From: Mantis religiosa
Lineage: Eukaryota; Arthropoda; Insecta; Mantodea; Mantidae
Assembly (NCBI GenBank): GCA_030765055.1
Contig: CM060954.1
Coordinates: forward strand, 110,305,813-110,369,812
DNA length: 64,000 nt
Direction of reading: 5' to 3'
In this document: positions 35,403-48,525 of the stretch, piece by piece
How the letters are laid out: the number at the start of each line of letters is the position of its first letter
How positions within the stretch are numbered: the first letter of the stretch is position 1
The notes under the pieces: generated by a model
Databases searched by the model: none
What the model saw: only the letters and a program-made list of their open reading frames with translations
What the model was told of the DNA's origin: nothing
Made by a program: the position numbers and the translations under genes

Positions 35403-35940
35403 TAACTTGCACCTACTCTAAATAATAGGTTTGTTTCTCTATAAAAGAAGTGTTATATTTATCTAAAATTCTAAGCTTAGAATTTTGTCTGAAACATATT
35501 ATTTTGAAATTCCTTAAAAAGATTATTTTAAGAGAAGTTGTCAGCAGGTTTGTGAACAACACTATTCAGATACGAAGATATAGATAAATTCTAAACATAT
35601 TATTTAAGGAAAGATAGCTCAGGTTGTGTGTACAGTTTAGATTTGAAAACTATTACTATTCCCAAAAGGATTAAATAAATCGAATACAAAGAACCATTTA
35701 CCTAATTCATTTAACTGCATTTAATACAAACTTCCTAAATTTTCATCAATCTATATTATTTTAAATTTGAGTACTACTTTCTCAAAACTGATTGGTTCTG
35801 TTAGCTGTTAGGTACATCTTAACAGATGTATTAAATTAACACGCGGAAGGTGAAAATGATATTGATCATCTAAATTACACAGTTAATTTCCAAAACTTCG
35901 TAGCCTCCTTCTACTTTAAACGTTTACCCTCCTCTTATGT

Positions 35941-36256
35941 AGAACTAACACCTCCAGGACCCAAAAATGAGCGTTAGGGAGATACCTGATGAGGAGCAGG
36001 GACTCTGGATCAGATAGAGTACCCAGAATGAGTGATCGCCCGATGCCTAATCGGGCTTAGGTAAGGAGTAGATGGCAAAATGATGGCGAAATTAATAAGG
36101 AAATGGAGCCATTGGTGGAATGATAGTGGGAGAAACAGGAGCTACCGAAGAAAACCCGCCCCTGCACTTTGTTGTCTAACAAATATCCCACATTGAACCC
36201 AGGCTACTTGGTGAGAGTCAAGCGGGCTAACCACTCGGCCATGGTGCGGCCTCGTA
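35941..36256 (-). repeat. tRNA-derived SINE-like repeat (family V)
   Basis: The complement begins CGAGGCCGCACCATGGCCGA, with GCCGAGTGGTTAGCCCGC as A box and CTGGGTTCAATGTGGG as B-box-like sequence, about 35 bases apart as in a tRNA with a short variable region. The body continues to about 35945. No tail or target duplication was established. Confidence 0.6.
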
Positions 36257-38280
36257 TCCAAAACGTTTTCTAAATCGCTGTAGTATGTTTAAGAAATTTT
36301 TCGACATATCATTATCTTTCCAAATCTAGTTAACCAGTGTTAAGTGTTCATAAGTGTTCACACTTGTTCTGCTCTCTCCCCCTCTCTCTCTCTTTCACAC
36401 ACACATACACAAATAAAATGAGCATGTAAGGGTAAGTTTTATTGCAAATACTCCTATCTGGTTTTAGTAGATCTCAAAATATGCACTTTTAATTTCCTAT
36501 ATCGATGTTTTAAGTAAAATAAATAATCCGCTGACCTTTTAGGTATAGATGTTAGGGAAATTAAAGGTTGGCCAACTTTATATTGTGGAAACAGATAACT
36601 CATTAGTTTGATTGTTGTAATAATAGCCTGTTCAAGAATAATGCAATACAAGAGTCATATAACATGAATTACAACAATAAAGTAGTTTACCAAAGGAGAA
36701 TGTATCTTCCTTAGTTTCGCTACATAGGAGATGCTTGGATATCAAAGAATACATGTGGTTTTCACAAAAATATAAGAGCTAAAATTAAATATTCAAGGTT
36801 AGAAGTACGTACTAGCCTGTGTATAAAATCACAAACAGGCTAATTTATATTTCTCTAAGCACCTGAATGGATTGAACATCATTATCAAGTAAAATTAGCA
36901 GAACAAAGTTTAGGTTAGTAGGCGTATATCTCAATGTTGAAGTCAAATAGAACTGCTGAAGGCTAGAACGACAGGACTGGAAGCAGAAACTTTGTCTCTC
37001 CTCAAAGAGGAGATGTAGAGGAGATAGCCTATCTACGAGAATTGCGCTAAAACTACACATACATATTACCTGACCCACAGGAGCAATAAAGTTTAACGGC
37101 ATGGGAGTTTTTGTTTTTGCTTAACAAATTCAAACTTTCTGTTAACCAGCTTTTTCAATCCCATTAAGCTGGAAGTTGTTAGATAAATTGTCTCTAGAAT
37201 AAGAAACCCAAGCTTCCTAGTTGAGAAATGCATGTTTGTTATGCAAAACTGGAGAACAACAAATAATTACCAATGGACAGTAACAGTCCAAAATTAGAAT
37301 GGATTGCAGGTGTACCAATGTTAATATCAATATTATCAGCCTACTTGTAACAGACGTGTCTAGTTTGTGTTAAAATTTGCCCTTTTTCAGTATAAATTAA
37401 CGTTTCTGTAAGCCAAAGAAAAAACATTGAACCTTTGTACATTTGAGATTATGTAGACAAATTTGCATAAAAATCAGAATGCACTGAAATGCAAGGAATG
37501 TATTTAGTGTGCAAAAATATACAACTCAGAAAAAATGAACATGAAAGAGATGTGGACATGTCCAGTCCTGCACCTGTAAATTAAAAAAATGTTTCTGGAC
37601 TTTTAAAATAGCAAAACAGCAGTTTGGGCAAAATTATTCATGTCTATCTTCACAGTATTTATATAACTTAACCAAGACATCGAATTGTCATTGTTCACCA
37701 CATACTCGGACCTGGTATATTTAAAACGGGTGCATGTTTGAGGACCTATATGTTGAAGTAAGAAAGAGAAAATATAGCGTTGTCCCTTTCAACGTATTCA
37801 GAATACTTTACTGTACAAGAGATTGTTTCAATTTCTTTTGCATTTTAACGGTCCTAAATTAGCATTTTAAAATTGCTTTATAAAGTTCCACGCCCCTTCA
37901 CAAACGTTATGAAATGAATTTGTTCCACGGCTAAAGAGGACAATGCAAAATAAGCAGAGAACAGAAGAATAGCAGAAACAAGCGAATATCGATTTTCTAC
38001 CGCCTTTTATTTTGAATTTGATAACCATCTAGGCTTATGACTCTAAGCTCATCATGAAGATCACCTAAATAGGTTTATGTTTATTTGAATGATGACATAA
38101 CTTAGGACCACAAACAAAACAGCTGCTATCTATGAACGAACTTACGACTACCATCCTTATGCCGAAGAATAAATATTATAAATGAAACATTACATGTTAT
38201 GGTACTTAAAACAGTGGATTGTAGAAGGCGGAAAAGCTAAAGAAAAGAGATAGGCGGGTTTCTGCTACGAATGGGAGGAT
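36257..38280. other. No gene recognised
   Basis: AT-rich DNA with a short CT/CA-rich run near 36373-36412 and no coding motif. Confidence 0.3.
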
Positions 38281-39025
38281 ACCAATTTTTCTCTATTCTC
38301 GATACCGATACACAATATATTCCACGATACCCGATGCCAACATTTCAACTTCTAGTTTCAATACAGAATGGAACGTTGTGAGAACTGGCAATGAAAGTAA
38401 AATTAATTAGGTAAGTGTACATATTTAATGGGAGAAAATTTAAAACCACCTGTGTACTCATTTTCAAACTCTACGTTAGATATTTAAGAAAGAAAAATGT
38501 GTTTTTGAAACAGCCGCTTTTATACCTAAGTCTTTTTTCAAATACAATAGCATTCTCACTCTATCGGGGTTAAGTCTATTTATTTTTCTGTGACATATAA
38601 GTCCTGCAGTGCTAAATAATTTTTCAGAGAAAACTGTTGCAGATTGAGTACACAAATGTTTAGCTGCTATTTTTGGGAAAGTTTTAATTTGTTTTACAGT
38701 AATCCAGTAACCAGAAAGATTAGGTGACAAAGCGTCCTTGAGATATGCAGTGATTTCTTCATGGAAGCTGTTATCCGGCAGTGAATTTGACATACGATTA
38801 TTTTCTTACATATTGTTATTATACACCTACCAAGATTCTCGCAATTTCTGGGGCTTTCCAATGTTCTTATTACAGCAATGATGTTTAGTGATTGTGAAAT
38901 AAAATAAAAATTGCAGAATCGCCACCGAAGATCGGAAAGGTACCGAGCGAAATTCCTGAAGTATCGTTCAATATCGATACCTTGCAATTATCGTAAGTGT
39001 CGAGATATCGCAAATATCGAGGATG
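38281..39025. repeat. CGATA-rich flanks around the hAT relic
   Basis: Both sides of the hAT fragment are rich in CGATA/TATCG words: TTCTCGATACCGATACAC and CCACGATACCCGAT near 38296-38336, and TATCGTTCAATATCGATACC near 38961-38980, then CGAGATATCGC and ATATCGAGG to 39021. Subterminal short-motif clusters are known from hAT transposons, so these may be the element ends. No terminal inverted repeat or 8-bp duplication was proved. Confidence 0.4.
38476..38793 (-). pseudogene. hAT transposase C-terminal dimerisation domain remnant
   Basis: The 105-codon frame contains the conserved hAT C-terminal signature: EITAYLKDALSP, YW, FPKIAAKHLCTQSATVFSEK, LFSTAGLICHRKINRLNPDR and VRMLLYLKKDL. The pattern LC..A.....EK.FS.AG, then R..L.P..V and L.YL, is the dimerisation region at the end of hAT transposases (also present in ZBED-type genes). 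It ends with a stop after a short tail. The N-terminal BED finger and the catalytic region are absent, so this is a terminal fragment of a dead element. Confidence 0.85.
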
Positions 39026-39079
39026 GATGTTTAGTTTCTGATTAATGTAAACCACTCACAATTGGGAAAGCGGGATGCG

Positions 39080-39215
39080 AAATGAGCCGGCTCTTGTAGC
39101 CACGGTCGTTAGAGCGTATGTCTCTAGCGTTCAGAGGCGTAGAGGTTCGCGGGTTCCAGAACCGCCTTGGGCATGGGTGTTTATGTGTTTAGCGTATGTG
39201 TGTGAAACTACAGAA
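39080..39215 (+). repeat. tRNA-derived SINE-like head
   Basis: TGTAGCCACGGTCGTTAGAG resembles an A box and GCGGGTTCCAGAACC a B box, about 40 bases apart. The following TTTATGTGTTTAGCGTATGTG may be body sequence. Probably a degraded SINE. Confidence 0.5.
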
Positions 39216-39227
39216 AACAGATAGTAA

Positions 39228-39460
39228 AAAATTCAATGCCATAGCCCGAATTTGAACCACGAGTCAGTTGGAGAATTTAATGTCATGCCGGCATGTTGAC
39301 TTAGTAGCTCAAATGGTTAGAGTGGCTGGACAGAAACCAGAACATCTGTGGTTCAAATTCCGGTTATGGCATTGAATTTTCAGTCTGGTTCTACCCTTTC
39401 ATAGTGCGTCCTACACTCGGCTAGTGTGAAAGAACAATTAATTTCCAATAAAAACTCTTA
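39228..39460. repeat. tRNA-like repeat T: truncated inverted piece plus full core
   Basis: A minus-strand piece (39231-39265, AATTCAATGCCATAGCCCGA) ends abruptly at GTCAGTTGGAGAATTTAATG, which leads into a plus core at 39297-39371 (TAGTAGCTCAAATGGTTAGA, GTGGTTCAAATTCC). Downstream are TAGTGCGTCCTACAC and CGGCTAGTGTGAAAG, as after the first core at 9.3 kb. The inverted pair looks collapsed by a deletion. Confidence 0.75.
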
Positions 39461-42190
39461 AATCAGGATAAAGAAATATATATATATGGACATAGATATA
39501 CATTTTTGTTAGAAATTAAAAGAAAGTTAAATAAAAAAACTGCAGTAAACCCTATTCGCTGTTACTGGAATAGTATTAATTTTCAGGTACGCGTATATAT
39601 TTATTATTCCTAAATGGTATATAGGTATGCGCTACTAGTGAGTACACCTATATGGCTAATAAAGTTTCCCGCAGTTCATGTTTCGAAGTCTGAATATTTA
39701 AATTGTTACAATTAATTACCCCCTCTCTTTTTCTCATATCTAATGGTGAGACAGACAGTACGTTTTATTGCTATTTTTAATTATCCTATGCATTATAAAA
39801 GGTTTAGGTACCTGAAAAGCTATAATTTACAAAACCTCCACCTCCAGCTAGCTCGTATTAAGTTTCTCTAAGACTCAAACTGTTTCGGATTCTACTGTGA
39901 AAGCTTTCACCGCTATCCTCAACATCACCTTATCATCGAAGGTAACGGACTCCTCCATCTGGGAAGCCTGGATTTAGTCATCGCTTGGTAGAATGTACCC
40001 TGACACAGACCTTACACAAAGAGCATTAAAGATGACAACCCTCTAACGGAAGTATACTTCATTTTCTCCTAAATTTGTTTATTACAATTCCTCCCGCTTT
40101 ATGAATTACGACTTATAATGAATGATTTCCCGGTCAATTAGATTTCGGGCTTAGGATCACAATTCATTTCTAAAAATTATATCATAACGGTAGTGGTTTC
40201 GTATATTATTGCCTTACACAGTGAAGCAATTGGCGAGAGCGTAGTGGTCTGGTCCTAACCAAAGAATGCGCGTGGTTTTAAACGTAGGTACCCTTTCAGT
40301 AATGCATTTGAGGAGTCAAGACAAATAGCGGTCAGTTGTTGCATGATATTGATGACATTATTTCATTGCATTGGCTTGTTAACATCCAAGTTTCTTTAAT
40401 CGGCTGCCAGGTAGTGCAGTTGGTAACCAAAGGTTTACGAAGGCTGTAAAGCCATAGGTTCACTTTCAATGTACTTTATCATATTTTTGCAGGAAAGGTT
40501 TCAAAGTTACATAAAACGTAATACTTTTGAAAATATTATAAGCAGTGAATTAGTACACAAAATTTAGGAATTAAAACAACTGCTTTATCTCTGCAAAGTT
40601 GCGTATTTGAGAGTTTATGTTATCCTGTAATTATAATGAAATCTGTGAAACTTCAAATAAATTGGATAATACTTATAGAAATTGTCAACTTTAGACTGAG
40701 TAATCCTAATGCAAAGTGATTTAAACTGGGCTCACGTGCACAATTAACTCAGGAATACCACTATACTGTAGTTACATTTAACCATTCTAATGAATCAACT
40801 GGTATTCCAACAGCCTCGTCAGTTTTTTGAAACGTCTCTTTTTTGTGACACATCGATTTAATCTGATCCTGTGTTTAGAAGCTAAAGCCTTCATATCCAC
40901 CTTTACTGTCATTCAATGTATCACAAAGAAAAGAAAACATATCCACAATCCGTTGCTATTGAAATTCGATAAAGTTTGCTGTCACTTGGTATTTTACTGC
41001 TTACACAGAGACATCGGAAACAGCCACTTTGGTATTTTATATCGGATTCTCTTCCTAAAGTTTGGAAAAGAGAACCAAAATTAAAGTAAATGGAAAGAAA
41101 TTGCAGCGGTTTCAGCACCTTTATCGAATCTTTTCTACTTCTCTATTTACGTCAACTGTGATCCATTGTCTGTAAGGATTTCTATAACGGGTATCTATAG
41201 GTTTATTTTTGCCCAGCAGAACAACGAAGTTCATGACTCAAACATTTGATTCAAAAATATTTACATCTGTTAACAAGTAAACAATAAATATTTTCTACTT
41301 CAATGAAAACATCCTGTAACAGCTGTAATAAAACTGGAAGGTTATTAAATGTTGCTTGTTATATTGAGAGAAACTGGAACTTGAAAGAGTATAATGGTTT
41401 CTATTCAAAATTCTGGGATTAGTTTCCCTGTGTTTTATATAGGATACCGTCTCATAATTTGGACTGTCCAATGTTCCAGCAGGACAATAAATTCTTGAGG
41501 TTTTATTTTACTTTTTCTACTCATTTAAGAGGTGTTCATGTATACACTGTAAGTAAAAAACACGATAATGACAGATATGAATTCCTTAACGTGATTTAAT
41601 GAATAATAAAAATAGTAATTAGTATTTCTATATAACGATATATTCCCATGTTAAGGGAATGCAGCACCGAAATTGCTAAAAATATGGGGAAAAGTATATA
41701 TTTTTTTAGCTAATAAAATACTTTGAACCTTATAGTATCATAATCCAACTAAATTTATCAGCTTCATGCATTTAAATACCTTCACATGACAATTTAAGCC
41801 AGTGCGCACCTGTATGCCAATCCTTGGATTCACAGAATTCTGTCACTTAAGTTCGATTTATGCACTAAATTAATACATCTGAAATTAGCGGGCAAAGTTT
41901 TTGGTGGAACTTTTTGTGTTGGTATGATGGTTGATTCTTACAATATGTGGCATCATGGAAACAAAACACTCTCTACAAACATTGAAATCAAATAGGAATG
42001 TTTATATTTTGCTTTCTGTGAGTTTCTAACTTGGTCGTGATTTTCCTGTGTTTCTCGTTAAACTACATAATATTTTTGTATAATTGATGAGTTTTAGTGC
42101 GTCACTTAACATTTATAAAGGTATTTTATACATCAAAACGTGCATATAACTGTTATATAGGTTATAGGTGAAACCTTCTTTGAAACAACT
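39461..42190. other. No gene; possible weak tRNA-like remnants
   Basis: AT-rich. GGTAGTGCAGTTGGTAACC near 40410-40428 with AGGTTCACTTTC near 40456 could be a very decayed tRNA-derived head. Otherwise nothing was recognised. Confidence 0.25.
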
Positions 42191-42196
42191 GAACTT

Positions 42197-42560
42197 TTGT
42201 TGACTGTGTGCATAGTTAGGATCATGAATAGGCTAAACGATACATGGAAAGAAACACCTAAACATAATAACACAACAATGGGAACATACCTGAGGCCTGA
42301 TGTGGTAAGAAAACTAATGCCTGTGTACCAAAGCCTGGCATCAGATGAAATCCTAAAGAGATGTAAATTGGGTGAGACACAAAATGCAAATGAAAGTTTA
42401 CATAACATGATACGGAATAATTGCCCAAAATAAATATTTGTGTGAAAGAAGAGACTTCAGGTTGCTGTGACATCAACCATCAGTGAATTTAATTTTGATT
42501 GTTCTGCCTCACTCAAGATGCAGTCAGACATAATGGACACAGATTTCACCAGCATCTTTA
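42197..42560 (+). pseudogene. Fragment of a second multicopy arthropod ORF
   Basis: The frame 42197-42433 reads TYLRPDVVRKLMPVYQSLAS, DEILKRCKLGETQNANESLH and NMIRNNCPK, then a stop; after it, in the same region, RLQVAVTSTISEFNFDC is readable. From general knowledge, the arrangement of a (P)V/IKP.Y/F..L segment, then LL.(R/K)C..G.TQN.NES(L/F), W/I..CPK and VAV..A.SEFN is typical of a hypothetical protein family present in very many copies in arthropods, probably transposon-encoded. The upstream part of the protein is missing. The function is not known to me. Confidence 0.7.
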
Positions 42561-43655
42561 AAAATTAGCCAAGGGAAGGACCAATTATGATTACTTCATT
42601 CAACAAATTCTGCGAAGGTAACTTCTAAACCATCCAGAACGAAACTAAAATTGAAGAAAACTGCTGCAGAGGAGAGAAGGAAGAGGCAGGAGGGTCCAAC
42701 TTATCTATCTGGAGGGTTTTAGTCTGCTTCAAGGCATGTAGCTGAGATGGAAAATGTTTTGGATTTTAAAATTTGATTTACTCAGTTATAGTTTTTGCAA
42801 CATTTTTGGCCATTCAATATTCCACAGGATGCAGTTTTGATTCAGTCCCTCTAAAATTTTCAACATATGTTCTTAGAAAGCAAATAAAGGATTCTATCAT
42901 ATGAATTTTTAATATTCATTATATTTTTAAAGTTATTGATCTATAAAATCGAAGGTTTAATCATTTTTGGCTTTTTTTTTTGTTGCTCCATACCTAATGT
43001 TTCACCATCTGGAACTAAGGGCAGTATAGGAAATTCATACGACAGATCTTTTCTTCATAACCATCTCAATATTTTTAGATATAGACAAATTAAAATTTTG
43101 AAAATTTTCATTACGTGGAGCGTTTTTAAGTTTTCCCAAATTTTGAGTTTCACTGCTTCCCGACTTAAAGGAAAAAATTATTTCATTATGACACAAAGAT
43201 AGACCAGTGTGTATGTAGTGCAAACATCACAAAAAATTAATAAAATCGGCAGTTTCTATATTATTTTTAGTCTTAGTTTTCTTTTCATATAGTTAAAATA
43301 GAACTTTCAGATAGCGAAAACTGAATGTGTTCGACAATGTCGAATGTCTGCCTGTACATTAGCAATTCTTTTTAAATTTTGTTGGACATTTAACTCACAA
43401 TTTCTCCTCTACCTTGTCATCACCAGTGATCTCAAATCGTTTAGGTAGTGCAGCATAGCATCTGCTTCTCAAGCATGGAGATGCAGTTAGTGTTCTTTAT
43501 CTTATCCTATCTCTTTGTTGCATCCTTGTTTTGTAATACAGTATGTTAACTATCAGGTAAGAAAGAAGTGCTCCTCAGGAAAACAGAAATGTCAGCCTCA
43601 GACAATAAAAGAAACTTTGCAGCCTTAATTCTTACTTTTGTTATCTTCCGCTGTA

Positions 43656-43658
<3 letters not shown>
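42561..43658. other. No gene recognised
   Basis: AT-rich, with open frames lacking motifs. Confidence 0.3.

Positions 43659-43726
<68 letters not shown>
43659..43726. repeat. (GT)n microsatellite, about 34 units
   Basis: Pure GT array without an adjoining SINE that I can recognise, unlike the array at 14.9 kb. Confidence 0.95.
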
Positions 43727-43727
<1 letters not shown>

Positions 43728-45685
43728 TCTGTAGGTATTTTCACAGAGGTCGCATAGATAAAACATCTTAAAGGATACCAAATAATATTTCTCTCCTGAC
43801 AACATTGAGGCCCACAATTGGAAGATAGTAGGTGCAATTTCCCATCGCTGCTGTCTTTTGGTTTTTTTTTCAGTGTTGTTCTGGATAAGTCGACAGCGAA
43901 TATTTCTGTTCCTCATTACATTTTATTAGAGTTAAAATTTTCTGAGATGTTTCTTGGTGTTTTACAATATTCTTTTCTCAAAGGATTTAATTTTATCCTC
44001 CTGGTCGTGAAAATAGAAAGGAATTTCAAATATATCATTAAACCACCAGCTAATTGAATATTTCACTATCGCTGAACCCCACTGTATTCTTCCATTACTA
44101 AAATTAAATTCTAATAAAATAACTTCTATGGATGTATACCTCAATAAAAATACACTAGATTGAAAGAAAGCCATTAGTACTAGCTGTTTGTACAATAGTG
44201 AACGGAAAAAGTCATGCGAGTGCAACACAGCGGTCTTTTCAATCCATGTCCTGCAAAATATACACATATCATAAATGATATACCAGGGAGAAAATTGCCA
44301 GTGTTTGATTTCCATATATGGTCTCCAATTTTTTACAGATAATCCTGGGGTAAGAATTATTATAAGGAGTAATCTAAGAACCAGTTTTTAAATTTGGAAT
44401 CAATATGCCTACATTTAATTGAAGAAAAATTATTTCCACCTATACATAATCAGTGTAACGTAAAACCATTTAATAATACTTTGGCATATATAAACATATT
44501 CTATATTTATTTAAGTATTTATAACATTAGAAATTCAGGATTTTGGGGTCAAACTAGGACTTCAAAATGATACTGGTGTTAATCATGCTTAAAAGTCTGG
44601 GTAATATATCATTTTACTATTCCTTACTCCCAATTCGATCAAAGATTGTTATAAATAGAACAAAGCACTTTAGCAAACTTTTAGTGACGTCAGATATAGG
44701 GTTTTGATTATTCTAAATTTATTAATTCAATATAAAAGTTTCTAGCAAATGTGGTCCATGTGTGGAAATTTTTAGACCTGTTCTAGGACAGGTTCTAGCA
44801 CAGCGCATTCACTATATCGTACAGATGAGCACCTGGTGGACGGTAGCGTCAGGTGGACGTGCCACTGAGCGAATGTGTTGGGCAACAGTATCCGAGGTTA
44901 AGGGAGCTTATTAATTGTGTTAGATTATATCGGTGAAACTCAACCGTGTAACTAACAGCTGATGTATAAAGGTAACATGTTGAAACATCTAAATTTATCA
45001 ATAAATGTGCAATTTTTGAACTTGTATAAAATGGTTTTAGCTTGTACATTATTCCCACTCACATGTTCCCGGAAGGATTGTAGGTTTTCGCTAAGGTTTC
45101 CGGTATGCTTCTGAGCTAGCTGCCCCATGGTGAAATTGTTGTTCAATTGCAGTAATAATATAAGAAAATTCAACTATGTATGTGACCCAAGTTGTTAAAT
45201 CATTAAGACGATAAATATATGCAGTTCGACTACGCAGTGCTACTGCCTCCGTGCTTCACATCACAATACTGACAGTGACGCTTAACTCAGCAACCACACC
45301 GACGATGACTTTACAGTGACGAGCGTCTGAGCCTAAGGATAACAATAAAGTACTGTCTACCAGATCCGAGGTGTCATTTGTTAACCCACAACCAGTCAGG
45401 ACGCACCCACTCCTGAAAGTACGGATGAGAGTTCTCATGCGGGAGCATGAACCGATTACAGTCTCCCTTTCCTTAACCTCCTAACGCCCCCGATCCTTAA
45501 TTGTGAGGCGTTGAGCACAAGGGAGAGCTCGACGTGGTTCGCTACGGGCCGGACCGCCTCAAATTTAAATGAGAAGATTGAAGATCATTGAAGAAATGCC
45601 CACAACGCCTCAGCTGGATGAATGTAAATTGAATTTCAGCCATTGTAAATGCGACAGCCAACAAAAAGAGTTTAACTGGAAACTG
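43727..45685. other. No gene recognised
   Basis: Open frames such as 43962-44315 (minus, 117 codons) have no domain motif. A GC-richer patch at 44745-44900 and another at 45240-45560 are unexplained. Confidence 0.3.
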
Positions 45686-45878
45686 AAGTAGAGAATAAGA
45701 AGGAAGAGGAGGAATAGAAGGAGGATAAGGAGGAGGAGGAGGAGGAGGAGGAGGAGGAGGAGGAGGAGGAGGAGGAGGAGGAGGAGGAGGAGGAGGAGGA
45801 GGAGGAGGAGGAGGAGGAGGAGGAGGAGGAGGAGGAGGAGGAGGAGGAGGAGGAGGAGGAGGAGGATCAGGAGGACTT
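45686..45878. repeat. (GGA)n array, about 46 perfect units
   Basis: The perfect core is 45728-45866, with imperfect AG-rich lead-in from 45686. The plus strand is pure purine with repeated GG, so G-quadruplex or triplex formation is plausible. The poly-proline reading on the other strand is an artefact of the array. Confidence 0.95.
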
Positions 45879-48026
45879 CTCCTTACTGTCCTTAAAGCAA
45901 ATTGTAAATTATAGCTTTGGCAGAAGTCAAATGTCATGTCACAATGAAGGATGAAGAATTCAGAATGTGCAATTTCATTTGAATCCTACAAAACCTGCGT
46001 ACCACAGTAAACGGTCATGTAAACTTCGGACTTCTCATATATTCCATTCTTGTAATTAGCGAAGGGGAAGCCTGTAGGTAAATGTAGCAGACAAGTTGTG
46101 GGCAGCAGCCGTGTTGGACGTACGGAATAAAACAATTAAAAAGCTTGGGACCGATGTCACAGGTCTACAGAAGAACATTTGGAATGAAAAACGCTCTCCT
46201 CTCATGCCACATGCAGGTAATGTTTCGAGCTAGGATTAAGGGTCATTCACAGTAAAAATTACATGGAAATATTGTGTAAGGCAAGGAACAAATTTACAAA
46301 TGCAATCTGCAAACATAAAAGGAACCAAACCGTTTAATTCCAATAAAACGTACATGCTTAGAGTAAAAGAACTACCTCACCTTTACATCAGACATAAAAG
46401 CTAAAACTTTCACTAAATTTCTCTAAACTTTCTCAATAAGACACGTTTAAAAAGCTATTCTTCCATTTACTGCACGCAAATCATGTATAAATATTGGTAG
46501 AAATTATTTTAATATACTCGTATACTAACTTTTCCATACAATGAGAATGGGCTTCAATATACAGTCAAACGTTTTAAGATCTTGTCGATATGCAGAAGCT
46601 TTGAAATACTGTTCCATTTGTTTGACTATGAGGATGAAAAAGGAAAGAGATTTCTCATTTGAGAAAAGTATAATTACTGTAAAATTAAAATCAATAACAA
46701 AGAATGTTCAAAAATGATTAGCTGCAACAAATTATTTGAAATAAACCGCTCGCTTTATGGAGCTCTAATTTTTTTAATAAAATATTTTCCGTCCGTTACG
46801 GTATATTAGTAATGTAAGGAATAAAAATATCTTCAAATGCCATTCCAAAAAAAAAATTCAAGAAACACTTTTCAATCGTCATGAAAATATAACAACAGTA
46901 TATTAATAACAGTAAATTAAAACAGATTTAAATAAAAAATAAAAATATTTGGCAATGCACGAATTTTAAACCTATTCTTCGTTGGCTTAGCAACCAACTA
47001 CGATGCCACTGAGCCATGTACACCTAGCTGCAGTGCAGCAAATGTGTACATATGTATACTGAGGCGTATCAGTGACGTACTGGCTCAAATTTGCCTTGCG
47101 TTATTGAGACCATATGTGTCTTATCTAGAATTTTTCCTACAAAATCCCTTTAACACGCCTTAAAGTTGTTCGTTCTACATCTAAAACACTCTATAATATA
47201 ATATTTTTCGGTTATTTTACATTTTACGAAACGATGAAGTGGTCCTATAGTGAATCTATAATGCTCATCACCATCGCCACCAACACAACTGACACAAATA
47301 TATATGAAGCATTTATAAACCCAAAGTTTATTAAAGTTAAATGTTGTGCTCTAAAATATTCACCTTTTAATATTAAATTTTAGAGATTAAATTATATTTT
47401 ATTTTGATCATATATTAATCAATTTATTTTAGGGGATGCTTTTTTATATTCATTTCATTTAAGTTATACAAATATTTGCAAAAACAGATTCTTAGCATAT
47501 ATAATTGTGGATACAAGATGGATACAGGAAACTGGTGCTATATGCTGGAGTTGAGATTCATTCAAGTCATTATATGTAGTTTGAAAGGAATGACAAAGTA
47601 GTGAAAAATTCAAACTAATAATCTAGAACATACTTGTTAAAAATAGATAATTGGATATAAGTTGTCTTCTTTATGAATATCCTGTTTCTTGTAGAGAACG
47701 GTTTTGTGTTCATTTCATAATGTACGCATTATGAAAACTATATAAATATTGTTTATATATACATGGCATATTTTAAATTAAATTAATTTTATTTGAAGAA
47801 GTAAAACACTAAACTTTTTTTCATGCAAAAGGTAGCATGAGTTGGGAAGATCCTCTTTAAAAAGCTCCAATCAACATCGAATTTTCGATTATAAATAATC
47901 CTGTTACAACATATACACATAAACAGGCACAGATATTTTTCTAGGAATTCTTTTTGTGACTTCTGCATGTTTGGTAAAACAAATTGGCACCGGATTTTCT
48001 AATAGAATGTAATACTTCCTCTGCCT
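45879..48026. other. No gene recognised
   Basis: AT-rich. The complement near 46975-47035 (TGGCTCAGTGGCATCG, then AGGTTTAAAATTC) may be a decayed tRNA-derived head. No coding motif. Confidence 0.3.
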
Positions 48027-48160
48027 CCCCCCAGGGGCCTACTGTGGTAGGTGCGGGAATTGGCGATTCCGGGGTCCCGAGCCACACTGACACCCTCGAT
48101 CTGGTTTCCTCTTAGTGGTGAGAGGTCAGACATAGGTCCTGATATAGAGCCCTGTAGCAT

Positions 48161-48525
48161 CGGGCCTCCCCACTACCGACCGACCGAAGTATTGGCTGGC
48201 TGTATAAAGCCAGAATGTTTTTGCTGTGTGCCCACCCGTTAAGGGTTTTACCGCAGGTAAGGTATATGAATTCGGGATTTTGAAGGATGAGGTGTGGGTT
48301 TTGAGATTTGAGTTGATTATGAGGTTACAATTTTGTACCTTCGGGTTGGCCACCCCACTACGGCACGGTACTGGCAGGTTGTATTAGCCTAAATATTGTT
48401 GCTGCGTGCCCACTAAGAATGGGGCTTAACCGCATGTAGGGTTTTCTGTTTCTTCGGATACTTGAGGATGGGTTTATTTGTATTATGGTGATGGTTAGAT
48501 TTGAGATAGAAATTTACTCCTCTAA
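48161..48525 (+). repeat. Two tandem repeats of about 183 bp in the LINE 5-prime UTR
   Basis: Unit 1 starts CGGGCCTCCCCACTACCG (48161) and unit 2 CGGGTTGGCCACCCCACTAC (48342). Both then contain TTTTTGCTGTGTGCCCAC or TTGTTGCTGCGTGCCCAC, a TTAACCGCATGTAGG- or TTTACCGCAGGTAAGG-like block, and a GATGAGGTGTGGGTTTTG- or GAGGATGGGTTTATTTG-like block. Tandem units at the 5-prime end recall the promoter monomers of some LINEs; a promoter role is inferred. Confidence 0.75.

Noticed and set aside
45542..45937. 131-codon proline-rich open frame on the minus strand
   Set aside because: Product of the GGA array with non-coding flanks; no domain and no conserved start.
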